The notes beneath the pieces are model-generated. The model did no database searches and was not told the origin of the DNA. It saw nothing but the letters and a program-made list of their open reading frames with translations. Source: Nocardia testacea NBRC 100365 (lineage in GTDB: Bacteria > Actinomycetota > Actinomycetes > Mycobacteriales > Mycobacteriaceae). Taken from it: 64,000 nucleotides of DNA. Shown here in pieces: positions 31,038-41,033 of this stretch (positions within the stretch are counted from its first letter, which is position 1; each line of letters begins with the position of its first letter). Both the position numbers and the translations under genes were made by a program. The stretch lies in contig NZ_BAGJ01000068.1 of assembly GCF_000308775.1 (NCBI RefSeq), positions 1-64,000 on the forward strand, in the 5' to 3' direction.

Positions 31038-32795
31038 ATGGTGACCGCGTCCGGCCTCACGGTGGCGGCATTGCTCGCGGCGGCGCTGGCGACGGTCGTC
31101 CTCGGTGTGTACGGAGTGCGCTGGGCCCGCACGACCTCGGATTTCCTGGTGGCCTCGCGCAGTGTGGGCCCACGCTGGAACGCCGCCGCCGTCTCCGGTG
31201 AGTACCTATCCGCCGCATCGTTTCTCGGGGTCGCCGGGCTGATCGCCAAATACGGCGCCGACGCGCTGTGGTACCCGGTGGGTTTCACCGCCGGTTACCT
31301 GGCGCTGCTGCTCTTCGTGGCGGCGCCGCTGCGGCGCTCCGGCGCCTACACCGTGCCCGATTTCGCCGAGTTCCGGTGGGGTTCGCCGCGCTTGCGCCGC
31401 CTGGCCGCCGTGGTGGTGGTGCTGGTGTGCGCGGTGTACGTGATCCCGCAGTTCCAGGGTGCCGGGCTGACCCTGCGTATTCTGCTCGGGGTGCCCGGCT
31501 GGGTAGGGGCAGTCGCGGTGGCGGTGATCGTGGTGGCCAATGTCGTGTCCGGGGGGATGCGGTCGATCACCCTGGTCCAGGCGTTCCAGTACTGGCTGAA
31601 ACTGACCGCGGTGGCGCTGCCCGCGCTCGTGCTGCTGGTGCATTTCTTCGCTGCCGACCGGCCCGGCGGCGATCGCGAACTCGGCGCGCCGGCCCCGCCG
31701 ACGGTGAGCGAGCAGACCACGGTGGAGGTGACCACCCCGGTACTCGTGCAACTGGCCGCGCCGCAGTGGGTCTCGGTACACGGGGTATTGGACGACCGCA
31801 CGGTCGACGGCCCGGTGCTGCTGGCGGCGGGCATCCACGAACTGGCCCGGGATACGCGGCTGGTGCTCGAACCGGGCGCGACGGTGCCGGTGGTGGCCGG
31901 CGCCCCGGCGGACGGCGCGCACTGGCTGCTACCCGGCGGCGGATTCGCCGGGCCGCATCCGCGGTATCAGGTGTACTCGCTGATGATCGCCACCTTCCTG
32001 GGCACCATGGGGTTGCCGCATGTCCTCGTGCGCTTCTACACCAACCGGGACGGCCGCGCCGCCCGCTCCACCGCGCTCGCCGTGATCGCGCTGGTCGGCA
32101 CGTTCTACCTGTTTCCGGTGCTGCTGGGTGTCTTCGCCCGGCTCTACGTGCCGCAACTGCTGATCACCGGGACCTCTGACGCCGCGGTCCTGCTGCTGCC
32201 CTCGTCGGCGCTGGCCGGGCTGCCCGGGCAGTTGCTGGCGGCCCTGGTCGCGGCGGGCGCCATGGCCGCCTTCCTGTCCACGTCCTCGGGACTGGTGGTG
32301 AGTATCGCCGGCGTGCTGAGTACCGACGTGTTGCGCGGGCGGATCCGGGACTTCCGGGTCGGGGCGCTCGTCGCCGGCGCGGTGCCGCTGACACTGTCGC
32401 TGGGGGTGGTCTCGCTGGATCTGTCCCGTACGGTCGGGTTGGCGTTCTCGCTCGCGGCCGCCACCCTGTGCCCGCTGCTGGCGCTGGGGATCTGGTGGCG
32501 GGGCCTCACCGCGGTGGGCGCGGCCGCCGGTCTGGTGACCGGTGGCACCGTGGCCGGTGCGGCGACTCTGGTCTCGGTGCTCGGCGGCGTCTCCGACCAC
32601 CTGGCGGACGGCTGGGCCGCGGCGTTGCTCGGATACCCCGCCGCGGTGGCCGTCCCGCTGGCCTTCGCGACCATGGTGCTGGTCAGCCGCTGGACCCCGC
32701 GACCGCCTGGGGTGGGCCGCGCGTTCGTCCGGATGCACGCTCCGGAGCGGCTGGGTATGGGCGCGGACCGGGTGCCCGGGCACCGGCCGGAGTGA
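31038..32795 (+). CDS. Sodium:solute symporter (SSF), acetate/monocarboxylate type, with large extracytoplasmic insertion
   Basis: A 585-residue SSF transporter. The conserved SSF segments are VSGEYLSAASFLGVAG (about 55-70), YTVPDFAEFRWGS, QFQGAGLTLRILLGVP and MGLPHVLVRFYT (about 321-332), close to those in ActP/MctC carboxylate symporters. About 100 residues (about 204-304), Pro/Val/Thr-rich and without hydrophobic helices, are inserted between two membrane helices; the second symporter in this cluster has a much shorter loop there. It is encoded with a LytTR regulator and a small membrane protein. Substrate inferred: a short-chain carboxylate such as acetate or pyruvate. Confidence 0.88.
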   Translation: MVTASGLTVAALLAAALATVVLGVYGVRWARTTSDFLVASRSVGPRWNAAAVSGEYLSAASFLGVAGLIAKYGADALWYPVGFTAGYLALLLFVAAPLRRSGAYTVPDFAEFRWGSPRLRRLAAVVVVLVCAVYVIPQFQGAGLTLRILLGVPGWVGAVAVAVIVVANVVSGGMRSITLVQAFQYWLKLTAVALPALVLLVHFFAADRPGGDRELGAPAPPTVSEQTTVEVTTPVLVQLAAPQWVSVHGVLDDRTVDGPVLLAAGIHELARDTRLVLEPGATVPVVAGAPADGAHWLLPGGGFAGPHPRYQVYSLMIATFLGTMGLPHVLVRFYTNRDGRAARSTALAVIALVGTFYLFPVLLGVFARLYVPQLLITGTSDAAVLLLPSSALAGLPGQLLAALVAAGAMAAFLSTSSGLVVSIAGVLSTDVLRGRIRDFRVGALVAGAVPLTLSLGVVSLDLSRTVGLAFSLAAATLCPLLALGIWWRGLTAVGAAAGLVTGGTVAGAATLVSVLGGVSDHLADGWAAALLGYPAAVAVPLAFATMVLVSRWTPRPPGVGRAFVRMHAPERLGMGADRVPGHRPE

Positions 32796-32870
32796 TCGGC
32801 GGCAGCCGCCGGGCCCGACCGCTCGTCGCGGCCCAGCGACCGCTCACCGCACACTTGCCCATCTCCACCG

Positions 32871-32886
32871 AGTGACCACCGTCACA
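32871..32886 (+). promoter_or_regulatory. CRP/GlxR-like operator before the DUF485-ActP genes
   Basis: AGTGACCACCGTCACA contains the palindrome GTGA-N6-TCAC of the CRP family. Its centre is about 46 nt before the start predicted from TACCTT (32913-32918), which has GTTGAA (32891-32896) as -35. This place fits activation. CRP control of yjcH-actP is known in E. coli; here it is inferred. Confidence 0.55.
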
Positions 32887-32957
32887 GGCCGTTGAAGGCG
32901 GCGCCGGGCCGCTACCTTTTCCCCGAGTAGTACACGTCACATGGTGAGGGACCCGGC

Positions 32958-33311
32958 ATGACCGATATCGATCTCGACAAGAGCGGGGAGCGGGCCGATC
33001 CGCCGCCCGACTTCGTCACCGCGCAGGCGAGTCCGGAGTTCCAGGAGCTCCGAACCCGGCTGCGCCGCTTCATTTTCCCCATGGCCGCTCTGTTCCTGCT
33101 GTGGTACCTCGGCTATGTGCTGCTCGGTGCCTACGCACACGATTTCATGGCCACGCCGGTGTTCGGGGAGATCAATATCGGACTGCTGCTGGGGCTGGGC
33201 CAGTTCGTCTCGACCTTCGTGATCACCGGTCTCTACGTGCGGTTCGCCAACCGGGAACTGGACCCGCGGGCCGCCGCGCTGCGCGCCGAACTGGAAGGAA
33301 ACCGGTCGTGA
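32958..33311 (+). CDS. DUF485 family membrane protein (YjcH-like)
   Basis: A 117-residue protein with a charged N-terminus (SPEFQELRTRLRRFIFPM), two membrane helices (about 42-62 and 75-97) and a C-terminal YVRFANRELDPRAAALR, the DUF485 pattern. DUF485 proteins are almost always encoded just before ActP-type symporters and are thought to help them; their mechanism is unknown. Here the stop overlaps the start of the symporter (GTGA). A CRP-like site lies about 80 nt upstream. Confidence 0.92.
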   Translation: MTDIDLDKSGERADPPPDFVTAQASPEFQELRTRLRRFIFPMAALFLLWYLGYVLLGAYAHDFMATPVFGEINIGLLLGLGQFVSTFVITGLYVRFANRELDPRAAALRAELEGNRS

Positions 33312-34942
33312 CCACGCTACAGGCCGCCGACGCCACGGTCGGCAATCCGGTCGCCAATATCGCCATCTTCGCGCTGTTCGTCCTGGTCACCATGGTCGTG
33401 GTGTTCTGGGCGGGCCGCAATACCTCCGGCGCCACCGACTATTTCACCGGTGGCCGCGGATTCACCGGGCCGCAGAACGGGATCGCCATCGCCGGGGACT
33501 ATCTGTCCGCGGCGAGTTTCCTCGGAATCGCCGGAGCCATCGCGGTCTACGGCTACGACGGCTTCCTCTATTCGATCGGCTTCCTCGTGGCCTGGCTGGT
33601 GGCGCTGCTGCTGGTGGCCGAAATGCTGCGCAACACCGGCAAGTTCACCATGGCCGATGTACTGAGTTTCCGGTTGAAGCAACGGCCCGTGCGCACCGCG
33701 GCCGCGATCAGCACCCTGGCCGTCTCGCTGTTCTACCTGCTCGCCCAGATGGCCGGCGCCGGCGGTCTGGTGGCGCTGCTGCTGGATGTGTCCAGTAAGA
33801 CCGGGCAGGCCGTGGTGATCGCCGTGGTCGGCGTGCTCATGATCGTGTATGTGCTGGTGGGCGGGATGAAGGGCACCACCTGGGTGCAGATCATCAAGGC
33901 GGTCCTGCTCATCACGGGCGCCGCGGTGATGACGGTGATGGTGCTCGCGAAGTTCGGCTTCGACCCCTCCGGCATCCTCTCCGGTGCGCAGAGCGCGATC
34001 GGCGGGTCGGAGAACGCGAAGGTGGCCGCCCGTGATGTCCTCGCTCCCGGCGCGCAGTACGGCGGCAGCGAGATGTCGAAACTGAACTTCGTCTCGCTCG
34101 GCCTGGCGCTGGTCCTGGGCACCGCCGGTCTGCCGCATGTGCTCATGCGCTTCTACACCGTGCCGACCGCCAAGGAGGCCCGCCGTTCGGTGGTCTGGGC
34201 GATCGCGCTGATCGGCGCCTTCTATCTGTTCACCCTGGTACTCGGCTACGGCGCGGCCGCGATCGTCGGCCCGGACCGGATCCTCGGCGCGGCCGGGGGC
34301 CAGAACGCCGCGGCGCCGCTGCTGGCCTTCGAACTCGGTGGCGTGATCCTGCTGGGCATCATCTCGGCGGTGGCGTTCGCGACCATCCTCGCGGTGGTCG
34401 CCGGCCTCACCATCACGGCGTCGGCCTCGTTCGCCCACGACATCTACGCCAATGTCATCCGGCGCGGCAAGGCCGACGACGCCGCACAGGTCCGGGTCTC
34501 CCGGATCACCGCGGTGGTGATCGGCGTGCTGGCCATCGCACTGGGCATCCTGGCCAACGGCCAGAACATCGCCTTCCTGGTGGCGCTGGCGTTCGCGGTC
34601 GCGGCCTCGGCGAACCTGCCGACCATTCTGTACTCGCTGTTCTGGCGGCGGTTCAACACCACCGGCGCGCTGTTCAGTATGTACGGCGGTTTGATCTCCA
34701 CGATCGTGCTCATCGTGTTCTCCCCGGCGGTCTCCGGGTCGTCGACCGCGATGCTGCCGGACCTGGATTTCGACTGGTTCCCGCTGTCCAACCCGGGGAT
34801 CGTGTCCATCCCGCTGGCCTTTGTGCTCGGCGTGATCGGCACCTACCTCGGCGGCAAGGACACCGAAGATCCGGCGAAGGCCGCGGAGATGGAGGTCCGG
34901 GCGCTGACCGGGGTCGGCGCCGAGAAAGCGGTCGCGCACTGA
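33308..34942 (+). CDS. actP: Cation/acetate symporter (ActP-like)
   Basis: A 544-residue SSF symporter for acetate or related monocarboxylates, with about 13 membrane helices. Family segments include GFTGPQNGIAIAGDYLSAAS, LSFRLKQRPVRTAAAIS, AQMAGAGGLVALLLDV and GTAGLPHVLMRFYTVP, then ASASFAHDIYANVIRRG. The GTG start overlaps the DUF485 stop by 4 nt. It is the second SSF gene of the cluster and, unlike the first, has a normal-sized loop before GLPHVLMRFYT. A 14-bp terminator follows. The regulators on both sides suggest that external or internal carboxylate levels control it. Confidence 0.94.
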   Translation: MTTLQAADATVGNPVANIAIFALFVLVTMVVVFWAGRNTSGATDYFTGGRGFTGPQNGIAIAGDYLSAASFLGIAGAIAVYGYDGFLYSIGFLVAWLVALLLVAEMLRNTGKFTMADVLSFRLKQRPVRTAAAISTLAVSLFYLLAQMAGAGGLVALLLDVSSKTGQAVVIAVVGVLMIVYVLVGGMKGTTWVQIIKAVLLITGAAVMTVMVLAKFGFDPSGILSGAQSAIGGSENAKVAARDVLAPGAQYGGSEMSKLNFVSLGLALVLGTAGLPHVLMRFYTVPTAKEARRSVVWAIALIGAFYLFTLVLGYGAAAIVGPDRILGAAGGQNAAAPLLAFELGGVILLGIISAVAFATILAVVAGLTITASASFAHDIYANVIRRGKADDAAQVRVSRITAVVIGVLAIALGILANGQNIAFLVALAFAVAASANLPTILYSLFWRRFNTTGALFSMYGGLISTIVLIVFSPAVSGSSTAMLPDLDFDWFPLSNPGIVSIPLAFVLGVIGTYLGGKDTEDPAKAAEMEVRALTGVGAEKAVAH

Positions 34943-34946
34943 GCGC

Positions 34947-34980
34947 GGGCCCGGATGCCGTGTCGGCGGCATCCGGGCCC
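34947..34980. terminator. Strong bidirectional terminator
   Basis: A perfect 14-bp stem GGGCCCGGATGCCG (34947-34960) with CGGCATCCGGGCCC (34967-34980), loop TGTCGG, between the convergent symporter and kinase genes. Confidence 0.8.
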
Positions 34981-35048
34981 CGTACCGCCCGGCGCCGACC
35001 GGTCGATCCCCGCTCTGTGAGGGTGAGCGGGGCTCGGCCGTTTCCGCG

Positions 35049-36218
35049 TCACGGTCGGATACCGGGGCGGAACTTGGGCACCCGCATACTCACTCGGGTA
35101 CCGGCGCCGGGGGCGGTATCCACCACCAGTCCGTAGTCGTTGCCGAAGGCGGCCCGCAGCCGGTCGTCCACATTGGCCAGGCCGATATGCGCACCCTCCG
35201 CGGCCGTATCCAGCGACCCGGACCGCAACAGGTCGGGATCCATACCGGCGCCGTCGTCCTCCACGCTGAGCACACAGTCGGTCCCGGCGTCGAGTGCTTC
35301 GATGGTGACCGTGCCCCCACCCGGCGTGGCCGCCAACCCGTGGCGGACAGCGTTCTCCACCAGCGGTTGCAGGGCCAGGAAGGGCAGGGTGACGCCCAGC
35401 ACCTCGGGGGCGATCCGCAACCGCACCTGCAGTGCCGGACCGAACCGGGCGCGTTCGAGTTCGAGATAGCGTTCGATATTGCTGAGTTCGTCGGCCAATA
35501 CCGTGTACTCCCCGGCGTCACGGAACGAATACCGGGTGAAATCCGCGAAATCCAGGATGAGTTCCCGGGCCCGGTCCGGGTCGGTCCGGACGAACGAGGC
35601 AATGGTGTTCAGGGCGTTGTAGATGAAATGCGGGCTGATCTGGGCGCGTAGCGCGCGCACCTCGGCACGGTCGAGCCGGGCCCGGGAGGCGTCGAGTTCG
35701 GCGAGTTCGAGTTGGCCGCAGGCATAACGGGCGACTTCGGCCAGCGCACCGAGCGCGCCGGGGCCCGGCCGGTTCCCGGTGACCATCCCCAGCGCCCCCA
35801 CCACGGTGCCGTTATCGCTGAGCAGCGGTTGGGTGACCAGGGTACGTCCCGGATGATCGGTCTCGGGTAGCTGCGCCAGTACGGGCCGCTGTGCCGCGAC
35901 GGCGCGCCGGGCCGTCCCGGTGAACTCGGGCGCCAGCAGTTCGTGGCTGCCGTCCCAGGCGAGGAGTTCCCCGTCGGGATCGCTCACTCCCAGCCCCTCG
36001 GCACCGACCAGGGCCCGCAGATGCGGAGCCGCCTCCTGCGCGGACTCCCTGGTGAGCCCGCGGCGCAGCGGCCGGGCCGCCAGGGAGGCGGTGTGCAGGG
36101 CCGTATGCACCGCGCGTTCGGCGGGAGTGGTGACCATCCGCCGGGTCCGCGCCCAGATGAGCAGTGCCGCGGTGATCAGCACCACCGCCCCGGACACGGT
36201 GAGCAAGGTCGCGGTCAT
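35049..36218 (-). CDS. LytS/YehU-type sensor histidine kinase
   Basis: A 389-residue kinase. One N-terminal membrane helix (about 4-24) leads to a GAF-like region (about 65-165, with GVSDPDGELLAWDG) and the His_kinase domain of the LytS class, with the phospho-acceptor in ISPHFIYNALNTIAS (His197). The ATPase part has LVENAVRHGL, SVEDDGAGMDP and GIGLANVDDRLR-type sequence (read here as IGLANVDDRLRAAFG). There is no multi-helix 5TMR-LYT sensor, so input is probably read at the membrane or in the cytoplasm through the GAF-like part. The ATG at 36218 has CAGGGAG upstream. The likely partner is the LytTR regulator at 29881. Confidence 0.9.
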   Translation of the reverse strand: MTATLLTVSGAVVLITAALLIWARTRRMVTTPAERAVHTALHTASLAARPLRRGLTRESAQEAAPHLRALVGAEGLGVSDPDGELLAWDGSHELLAPEFTGTARRAVAAQRPVLAQLPETDHPGRTLVTQPLLSDNGTVVGALGMVTGNRPGPGALGALAEVARYACGQLELAELDASRARLDRAEVRALRAQISPHFIYNALNTIASFVRTDPDRARELILDFADFTRYSFRDAGEYTVLADELSNIERYLELERARFGPALQVRLRIAPEVLGVTLPFLALQPLVENAVRHGLAATPGGGTVTIEALDAGTDCVLSVEDDGAGMDPDLLRSGSLDTAAEGAHIGLANVDDRLRAAFGNDYGLVVDTAPGAGTRVSMRVPKFRPGIRP

Positions 36219-36674
36219 CGCACTCCCTGTTCCGTCCCGGCCGTCGCGCCGCTGTACCCATCGCCCGGTCCGCCGATACGCCGGCGATCCGTGGTCCGGC
36301 CACATGCTACGAGCAGGCTCGCCGACTGCCCACGCGACCCGGTTCGTCGGCGACTCCCGCGGTCCGGCCGCGCCGTATCGGCCGTGGTCTCGGGCCACCG
36401 GTCACCGGCGCGGTCCGGCTCGCCGGCCGATATCCGCCGGTCCGGCTCGCCGCCGGGGGCCGGCCATCGTCTCTCGCTTCCCGCGGCAACCGCCATTGCC
36501 GCGGGAAACCTTCTCCGGAAGCGATGACCGGCCCGCGTCGGCGAGCCGAGGCCGGAGGTCCGGCGTCGCGAACGCGCCGGACGGAAGGAGGTGGAAGATC
36601 GGGGGGCGGCCGTTCGGAGCCGCACGGGACCGATTACGCCGGCCGGGCCGGATGCTCTCTGCGGGGGCCGGTGA
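36219..36674. other. 456-bp gap without a gene
   Basis: No supported gene. It holds a 15-bp direct repeat CGGTCCGGCTCGCCG (36411-36425 and 36438-36452) and the hairpin listed at 36478-36507. Confidence 0.6.
36478..36507 (-). terminator. 12-bp hairpin, possible terminator
   Basis: TTCCCGCGGCAA (36478-36489) pairs perfectly with TTGCCGCGGGAA (36496-36507), loop CCGCCA. It is about 170 bp past the stop of the minus-strand secreted-protein gene. Confidence 0.5.
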
Positions 36675-37121
36675 TCACCCCTGGTACTTCTGGACGGTGA
36701 ACTCCACCGACCCCGACTCGGGGGTGTGGGCCGCGCCGACGGTGACGGTCGCGGTGAAACGCCCGATCCCGGGACGGAACAGGGCCGAGCGGCCGTCGTT
36801 CATCCAATGTCCGGGGCCGTTCGCGATCTGCGTGGCCGACCCCGTCTCGCCGGTATCGAGGTTGCGCCAGTTCAGGGTGACCGGCAGGCTGCACGAACCG
36901 AAGCCGAACGTGATGGCCGAGACGGTGAAGGAGGCGTGCTCCGGATAGCCGGGACCGTTGACCGAGGCGTCGACCTGCGCGACGCACGGGCCGTCGGTGA
37001 GGGAATAGATCGTCTGGAACGAACCGCCGTCGGCCGCGGCGGGAGCGGCGGTGGCCGCCAAGGTGCCCACCGCGAGAGCCGCGGCGGCGGGCAGCGCGAG
37101 CGCGGTCCTGCGTGCTGTCAT
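36675..37121 (-). CDS. Small secreted protein
   Basis: A 148-residue protein with a classic signal peptide (residues 1-31, basic start MTARRT, cleavage after APAAA). The mature part is about 117 residues, beta-rich in appearance, with two Cys (GPCVAQV and GSCSLP) that could form one disulfide. It contains FTVSAITFGFGSCSLPVTLNW and ends EFTVQKYQG. I recognise no named family; many Nocardia proteins share this layout. It is divergent from dnaE. Confidence 0.78.
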   Translation of the reverse strand: MTARRTALALPAAAALAVGTLAATAAPAAADGGSFQTIYSLTDGPCVAQVDASVNGPGYPEHASFTVSAITFGFGSCSLPVTLNWRNLDTGETGSATQIANGPGHWMNDGRSALFRPGIGRFTATVTVGAAHTPESGSVEFTVQKYQG

Positions 37122-37372
37122 CGTTCACCTCGCTGGTCGATCGTGCACGTGCGGGTCGATCGTGGGCTCGGCGGAGATCCGCCGGATGTGACGCGGCACG
37201 ACCCTACCAGTGACCGAGCGTGCCGGTGGCCGAATCGGTTTCCCGCGCCGGGACACCTGGGCCGACACGCCCGGGCCCCGCGGGCACGCCCATCCGGCGC
37301 CGAACCGGTCGGAGGGTGCGCATAAACTCGCTACACCAACCCCCGCCGAGCCATTGGGAGGAAGGACAGATC

Positions 37373-40300
37373 TTGGCCGCCTCGTCCGGATTCGTTCATC
37401 TGCACAACCACACCGAGTACTCGATGCTCGACGGTGCCGCCAAGATCTCGCCGCTGTTCGCCGAGGCCGACAGGCTCGGTATGACCGCGGTGGGGATGAC
37501 CGACCACGGGAACATGTACGGCGCGGCCGAGTTCTTCCATTCGGCGAAGAAGGCCGGGATCAAGCCGATCATCGGGATCGAGGCCTATATCGCGCCCGGC
37601 TCCCGGTTCGACACCAAACGTATCCAGTGGGGCGATCCCAGCCAGAAGAGCGACGATGTCTCCGGCTCCGGCGCCTACACCCATATGACCATGGTCGCCG
37701 AGAACGCGACCGGCCTGCGGAATCTGTTCAAACTGTCCTCACTGGCCAGTATCGAGGGTCAGCTCGGTAAATGGGCCCGGATGGACGAGGAGCTCATCGC
37801 CGCGCACGCCGAGGGCATCATCGCCACCACCGGCTGTCCGTCCGGTGAGGTACAGACCCGGTTGCGGCTTGGGCACGAGCGTGAAGCGCTCGAGGCCGCG
37901 GCCAAATGGCAGGAGATCTTCGGCCGCGACAATTTCTTCCTCGAGGTGATGGACCACGGCCTGTCCATCGAGAAGCGGGTCCGCCAGGGCCTGATCGAGG
38001 TCGGCCGCGCCCTGGACATCCCGCCGCTGGCCACCAACGACTGCCATTACGTCACCAAGGAGCAGGCGAGCAACCACGAGGCGCTGCTGTGCGTCCAGAC
38101 CGGTAAGACCCTGTCCGACCCCACCCGGTTCAAATTCGACGGCGACGGTTACTTCCTGAAGTCCGCCGCGGAGATGCGCGCGCTGTGGGACGCCGAGATC
38201 CCCGGCGCCTGCGACAACACGGTCTGGATCGGGGAGCGGGTCCAGTCCTACGCCGAGGTCTGGGAACACCGTGACCGGATGCCGGTCTTCCCCGTGCCCG
38301 AGGGCGAGGACCAGGCCGGCTGGCTGCGCAAGGAAGTGCACCGCGGCCTGGAACGGCGTTTCCCGAACGGGGTACCGCGCGAATACGTCGAACGCGCCGA
38401 ATTCGAACTCGACGTGATCATCGAAATGGGCTTTCCCGCCTACTTCCTGGTGGTCGGTGACCTGATCAACCATGCCCGCGAGGTCGGGATCCGGGTCGGC
38501 CCGGGTCGTGGTTCGGCGGCCGGTTCGCTGGTCGCCTATGCCATGGGCATCACCAATATCGACCCGATCCCGCACGGGCTGCTGTTCGAACGCTTCCTCA
38601 ATCCCGAACGCGTCTCGATGCCCGATATCGATATCGACTTCGACGATCGCCGCCGCGGTGAGATGGTGCGCTACGCCACCGACCGCTGGGGTAGCGACCG
38701 GGTGGCCCAGGTCATCACCTTCGGCACCATCAAAACCAAGGCCGCGATCAAGGATTCGGCGCGCGTCCAGTTCGGCCAGCCCGGTTTCGCCATCGCCGAC
38801 CAGATCTCCAAGGCGCTGCCGCCGCCGATCATGGCCAAGGACATTCCGCTGTCGGGGATCATGGATCCCGAGCACGAGCGGTACAAGGAAGCCGCCGAGG
38901 TCCGCGATCTCATCGGCAGCAACCCCGATGTCGCCAAGATCTACGAGACCGCCCGCGGTCTCGAGGGCCTGATCCGCAATGCCGGCGTGCACGCCTGCGC
39001 GGTCATCATGTCGTCCGAACCGCTGATGGACGCGATCCCGCTGTGGAAGCGGGCGCAGGACGGCGCCATCATCACCGGCTGGGATTACCCCTCGTGTGAG
39101 GCCATCGGCCTGCTGAAGATGGACTTCCTCGGCCTGCGCAACCTCACCGTCATCGGTGACGCGCTGGACAACATCAAATCCAATCGCGGTATCGACCTCG
39201 ATATGGATAATCTGCCGCTCGACGATCCGGCCACCTACGAACTGCTCTCGCGCGGTGACACTCTCGGCGTCTTCCAGCTCGACGGTAGCGCCATGCGCGA
39301 TCTGCTGCGCCGGATGCAGCCCACCGGCTTCGAGGACATCGTCGCGGTGCTCGCGCTCTACCGCCCCGGTCCGATGGGGATGAACGCGCACAACGACTAC
39401 GCCGACCGCAAGAACGGCCGCCAACAGGTCAAACCCATCCACCCGGAACTGGAAGAGCCCCTGAAGGAGATCCTCGCCGATACCTTCGGCCTGATCGTCT
39501 ACCAGGAACAGATCATGCAGATCGCGCAGAAGGTCGCCGGGTATTCGCTCGGCCGAGCCGATATCCTGCGCCGCGCGATGGGTAAGAAGAAAGCCGAGGT
39601 GCTCGAGGCCGAATTCGAGGGCTTCGAAGCCGGTATGCAGTCCAACGGCTTTTCCAAACCGGCGATCAAAGCCCTCTGGGACACGATTCTCCCGTTCGCC
39701 GGTTACGCGTTCAACAAATCGCATGCCGCCGGCTACGGACTCGTCTCCTTCTGGACCGCCTACCTCAAGGCCAATTACAAGGCCGAATACATGGCGGGTC
39801 TGCTCACCTCGGTCGGTGACGACAAGGACAAGGCCGCGATCTATCTGTCGGACTGCCGCAAACTCGGTATCACCGTGCTGCCGCCGGATGTGAACGAATC
39901 GGAGACCAACTTCGCCTCGGTCGGTGCCGATATCCGGTTCGGTCTGGGCGCGGTCCGCAATGTCGGCCAGAACGTGGTCAACTCGATCATCAACGCGCGC
40001 ACCGAGAAATCGAAGTTCACCGATTTCTCCGATTATCTGAACAAGATCGATACGGTGGCCTGCACCAAGAAGGTCACCGAATCGCTCATCAAGGCCGGTG
40101 CCTTCGATTCGCTCGGTCATCCGCGCAAGGGCCTCATGCTGGTGCACTCCGACGCCATCGACGCGGTGATGTCCACCAAGAAGGCCGAGGCCATCGGTCA
40201 GTTCGATCTGTTCGGCGGAATGGACGACGACAGTGGCGAATCGGTGGCGTCGGTCTTCGATGTGAAGGTGCCCGACGAGGAGTGGGAGAGCAAACACCGT

Positions 40301-40924
40301 CTCGCGCTGGAGCGGGAGATGCTCGGCCTCTACGTATCCGGCCATCCGCTCAACGGCGTGGACCATGTGCTCGCCGCCCAGGCCGATACCCAGATCCCGA
40401 CCATTCTCGAGGGCGATATCAAGGACGGCACCCAGGTCACCGTCGGCGGCATCCTCGCCTCGGTGAACCGCCGGATCAACAAGAACGGCCTGGCGTGGGC
40501 GTCCTGCCAGCTCGAGGATCTCACCGGTGGTATCGAGGTGCTGTTCTTCCCGCAGGCCTATTCCGTGTACGGAATGGACGTGGTGGAGGACGCGGTGGTG
40601 CTGGTGAAGGCCCGGGTCTCCATGCGGGACGACCGGATCTCGCTCATCGCCAACGATCTCGCGGTACCGGATCTGTCGGCGATCGGCGTGGCGAAACCAC
40701 TGGCCGTCACCATCTCCACCCGGATGTGCACCCCCGACAAGATCGGCGAACTGAAGCGCGTGCTGTCCCGGCACCCGGGTACCTCGGATGTGCACGTCCG
40801 GCATGTGGGCGCGCGGGAGAAGACGACGCTGCTCAAACTCGACGACAGCCTGCGGGTGGAGCCGTCCTCGGCGCTCATGGGCGACCTGAAGGCCCTGCTC
40901 GGGCCGGGTTGCCTGGCGAGCTGA
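37373..40924 (+). CDS. dnaE: DNA polymerase III alpha subunit (DnaE1)
   Basis: The replicative polymerase. The 1183-residue protein has an N-terminal PHP domain beginning [16 protein letters not shown] with metal-binding His residues (proofreading exonuclease in mycobacterial DnaE1), the catalytic aspartates in [14 protein letters not shown] (about 415-428), the palm and fingers with [18 protein letters not shown] and [20 protein letters not shown], helix-hairpin-helix sequence and a C-terminal OB fold. I chose TTG 37373: it has a strong ribosome site (GGGAGGAAGGA) and gives [13 protein letters not shown], close to mycobacterial DnaE1. The frame is open to 37220, but those residues are unlike the family. 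DnaE1 is essential; the position after dinB/lspA follows the mycobacterial order. Confidence 0.97.
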   Translation: MAASSGFVHLHNHTEYSMLDGAAKISPLFAEADRLGMTAVGMTDHGNMYGAAEFFHSAKKAGIKPIIGIEAYIAPGSRFDTKRIQWGDPSQKSDDVSGSGAYTHMTMVAENATGLRNLFKLSSLASIEGQLGKWARMDEELIAAHAEGIIATTGCPSGEVQTRLRLGHEREALEAAAKWQEIFGRDNFFLEVMDHGLSIEKRVRQGLIEVGRALDIPPLATNDCHYVTKEQASNHEALLCVQTGKTLSDPTRFKFDGDGYFLKSAAEMRALWDAEIPGACDNTVWIGERVQSYAEVWEHRDRMPVFPVPEGEDQAGWLRKEVHRGLERRFPNGVPREYVERAEFELDVIIEMGFPAYFLVVGDLINHAREVGIRVGPGRGSAAGSLVAYAMGITNIDPIPHGLLFERFLNPERVSMPDIDIDFDDRRRGEMVRYATDRWGSDRVAQVITFGTIKTKAAIKDSARVQFGQPGFAIADQISKALPPPIMAKDIPLSGIMDPEHERYKEAAEVRDLIGSNPDVAKIYETARGLEGLIRNAGVHACAVIMSSEPLMDAIPLWKRAQDGAIITGWDYPSCEAIGLLKMDFLGLRNLTVIGDALDNIKSNRGIDLDMDNLPLDDPATYELLSRGDTLGVFQLDGSAMRDLLRRMQPTGFEDIVAVLALYRPGPMGMNAHNDYADRKNGRQQVKPIHPELEEPLKEILADTFGLIVYQEQIMQIAQKVAGYSLGRADILRRAMGKKKAEVLEAEFEGFEAGMQSNGFSKPAIKALWDTILPFAGYAFNKSHAAGYGLVSFWTAYLKANYKAEYMAGLLTSVGDDKDKAAIYLSDCRKLGITVLPPDVNESETNFASVGADIRFGLGAVRNVGQNVVNSIINARTEKSKFTDFSDYLNKIDTVACTKKVTESLIKAGAFDSLGHPRKGLMLVHSDAIDAVMSTKKAEAIGQFDLFGGMDDDSGESVASVFDVKVPDEEWESKHRLALEREMLGLYVSGHPLNGVDHVLAAQADTQIPTILEGDIKDGTQVTVGGILASVNRRINKNGLAWASCQLEDLTGGIEVLFFPQAYSVYGMDVVEDAVVLVKARVSMRDDRISLIANDLAVPDLSAIGVAKPLAVTISTRMCTPDKIGELKRVLSRHPGTSDVHVRHVGAREKTTLLKLDDSLRVEPSSALMGDLKALLGPGCLAS

Positions 40925-41003
40925 GCGACCGGCGGCCACCGCGCCGTCTGCTCGATACCGGTGGCGATGCTGCCGAAAGCTACGAACGCTCATCGCGTTC
41001 CGT

Positions 41004-41009
41004 TATCCT
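41004..41009 (+). promoter_or_regulatory. -10 box of the DUF4236 gene
   Basis: TATCCT at 41004-41009, 24 nt before ATG 41034, which has an AGGGAGG ribosome site. Confidence 0.35.
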
Positions 41010-41033
41010 GGGGCAGAGCCAGGGAGGTCGCTC

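Noticed and set aside
37739..40993. 1084-codon open frame on the minus strand over dnaE
   Set aside because: It is antisense to dnaE, has no domain-like sequence and arises from GC-biased third positions in the real gene.
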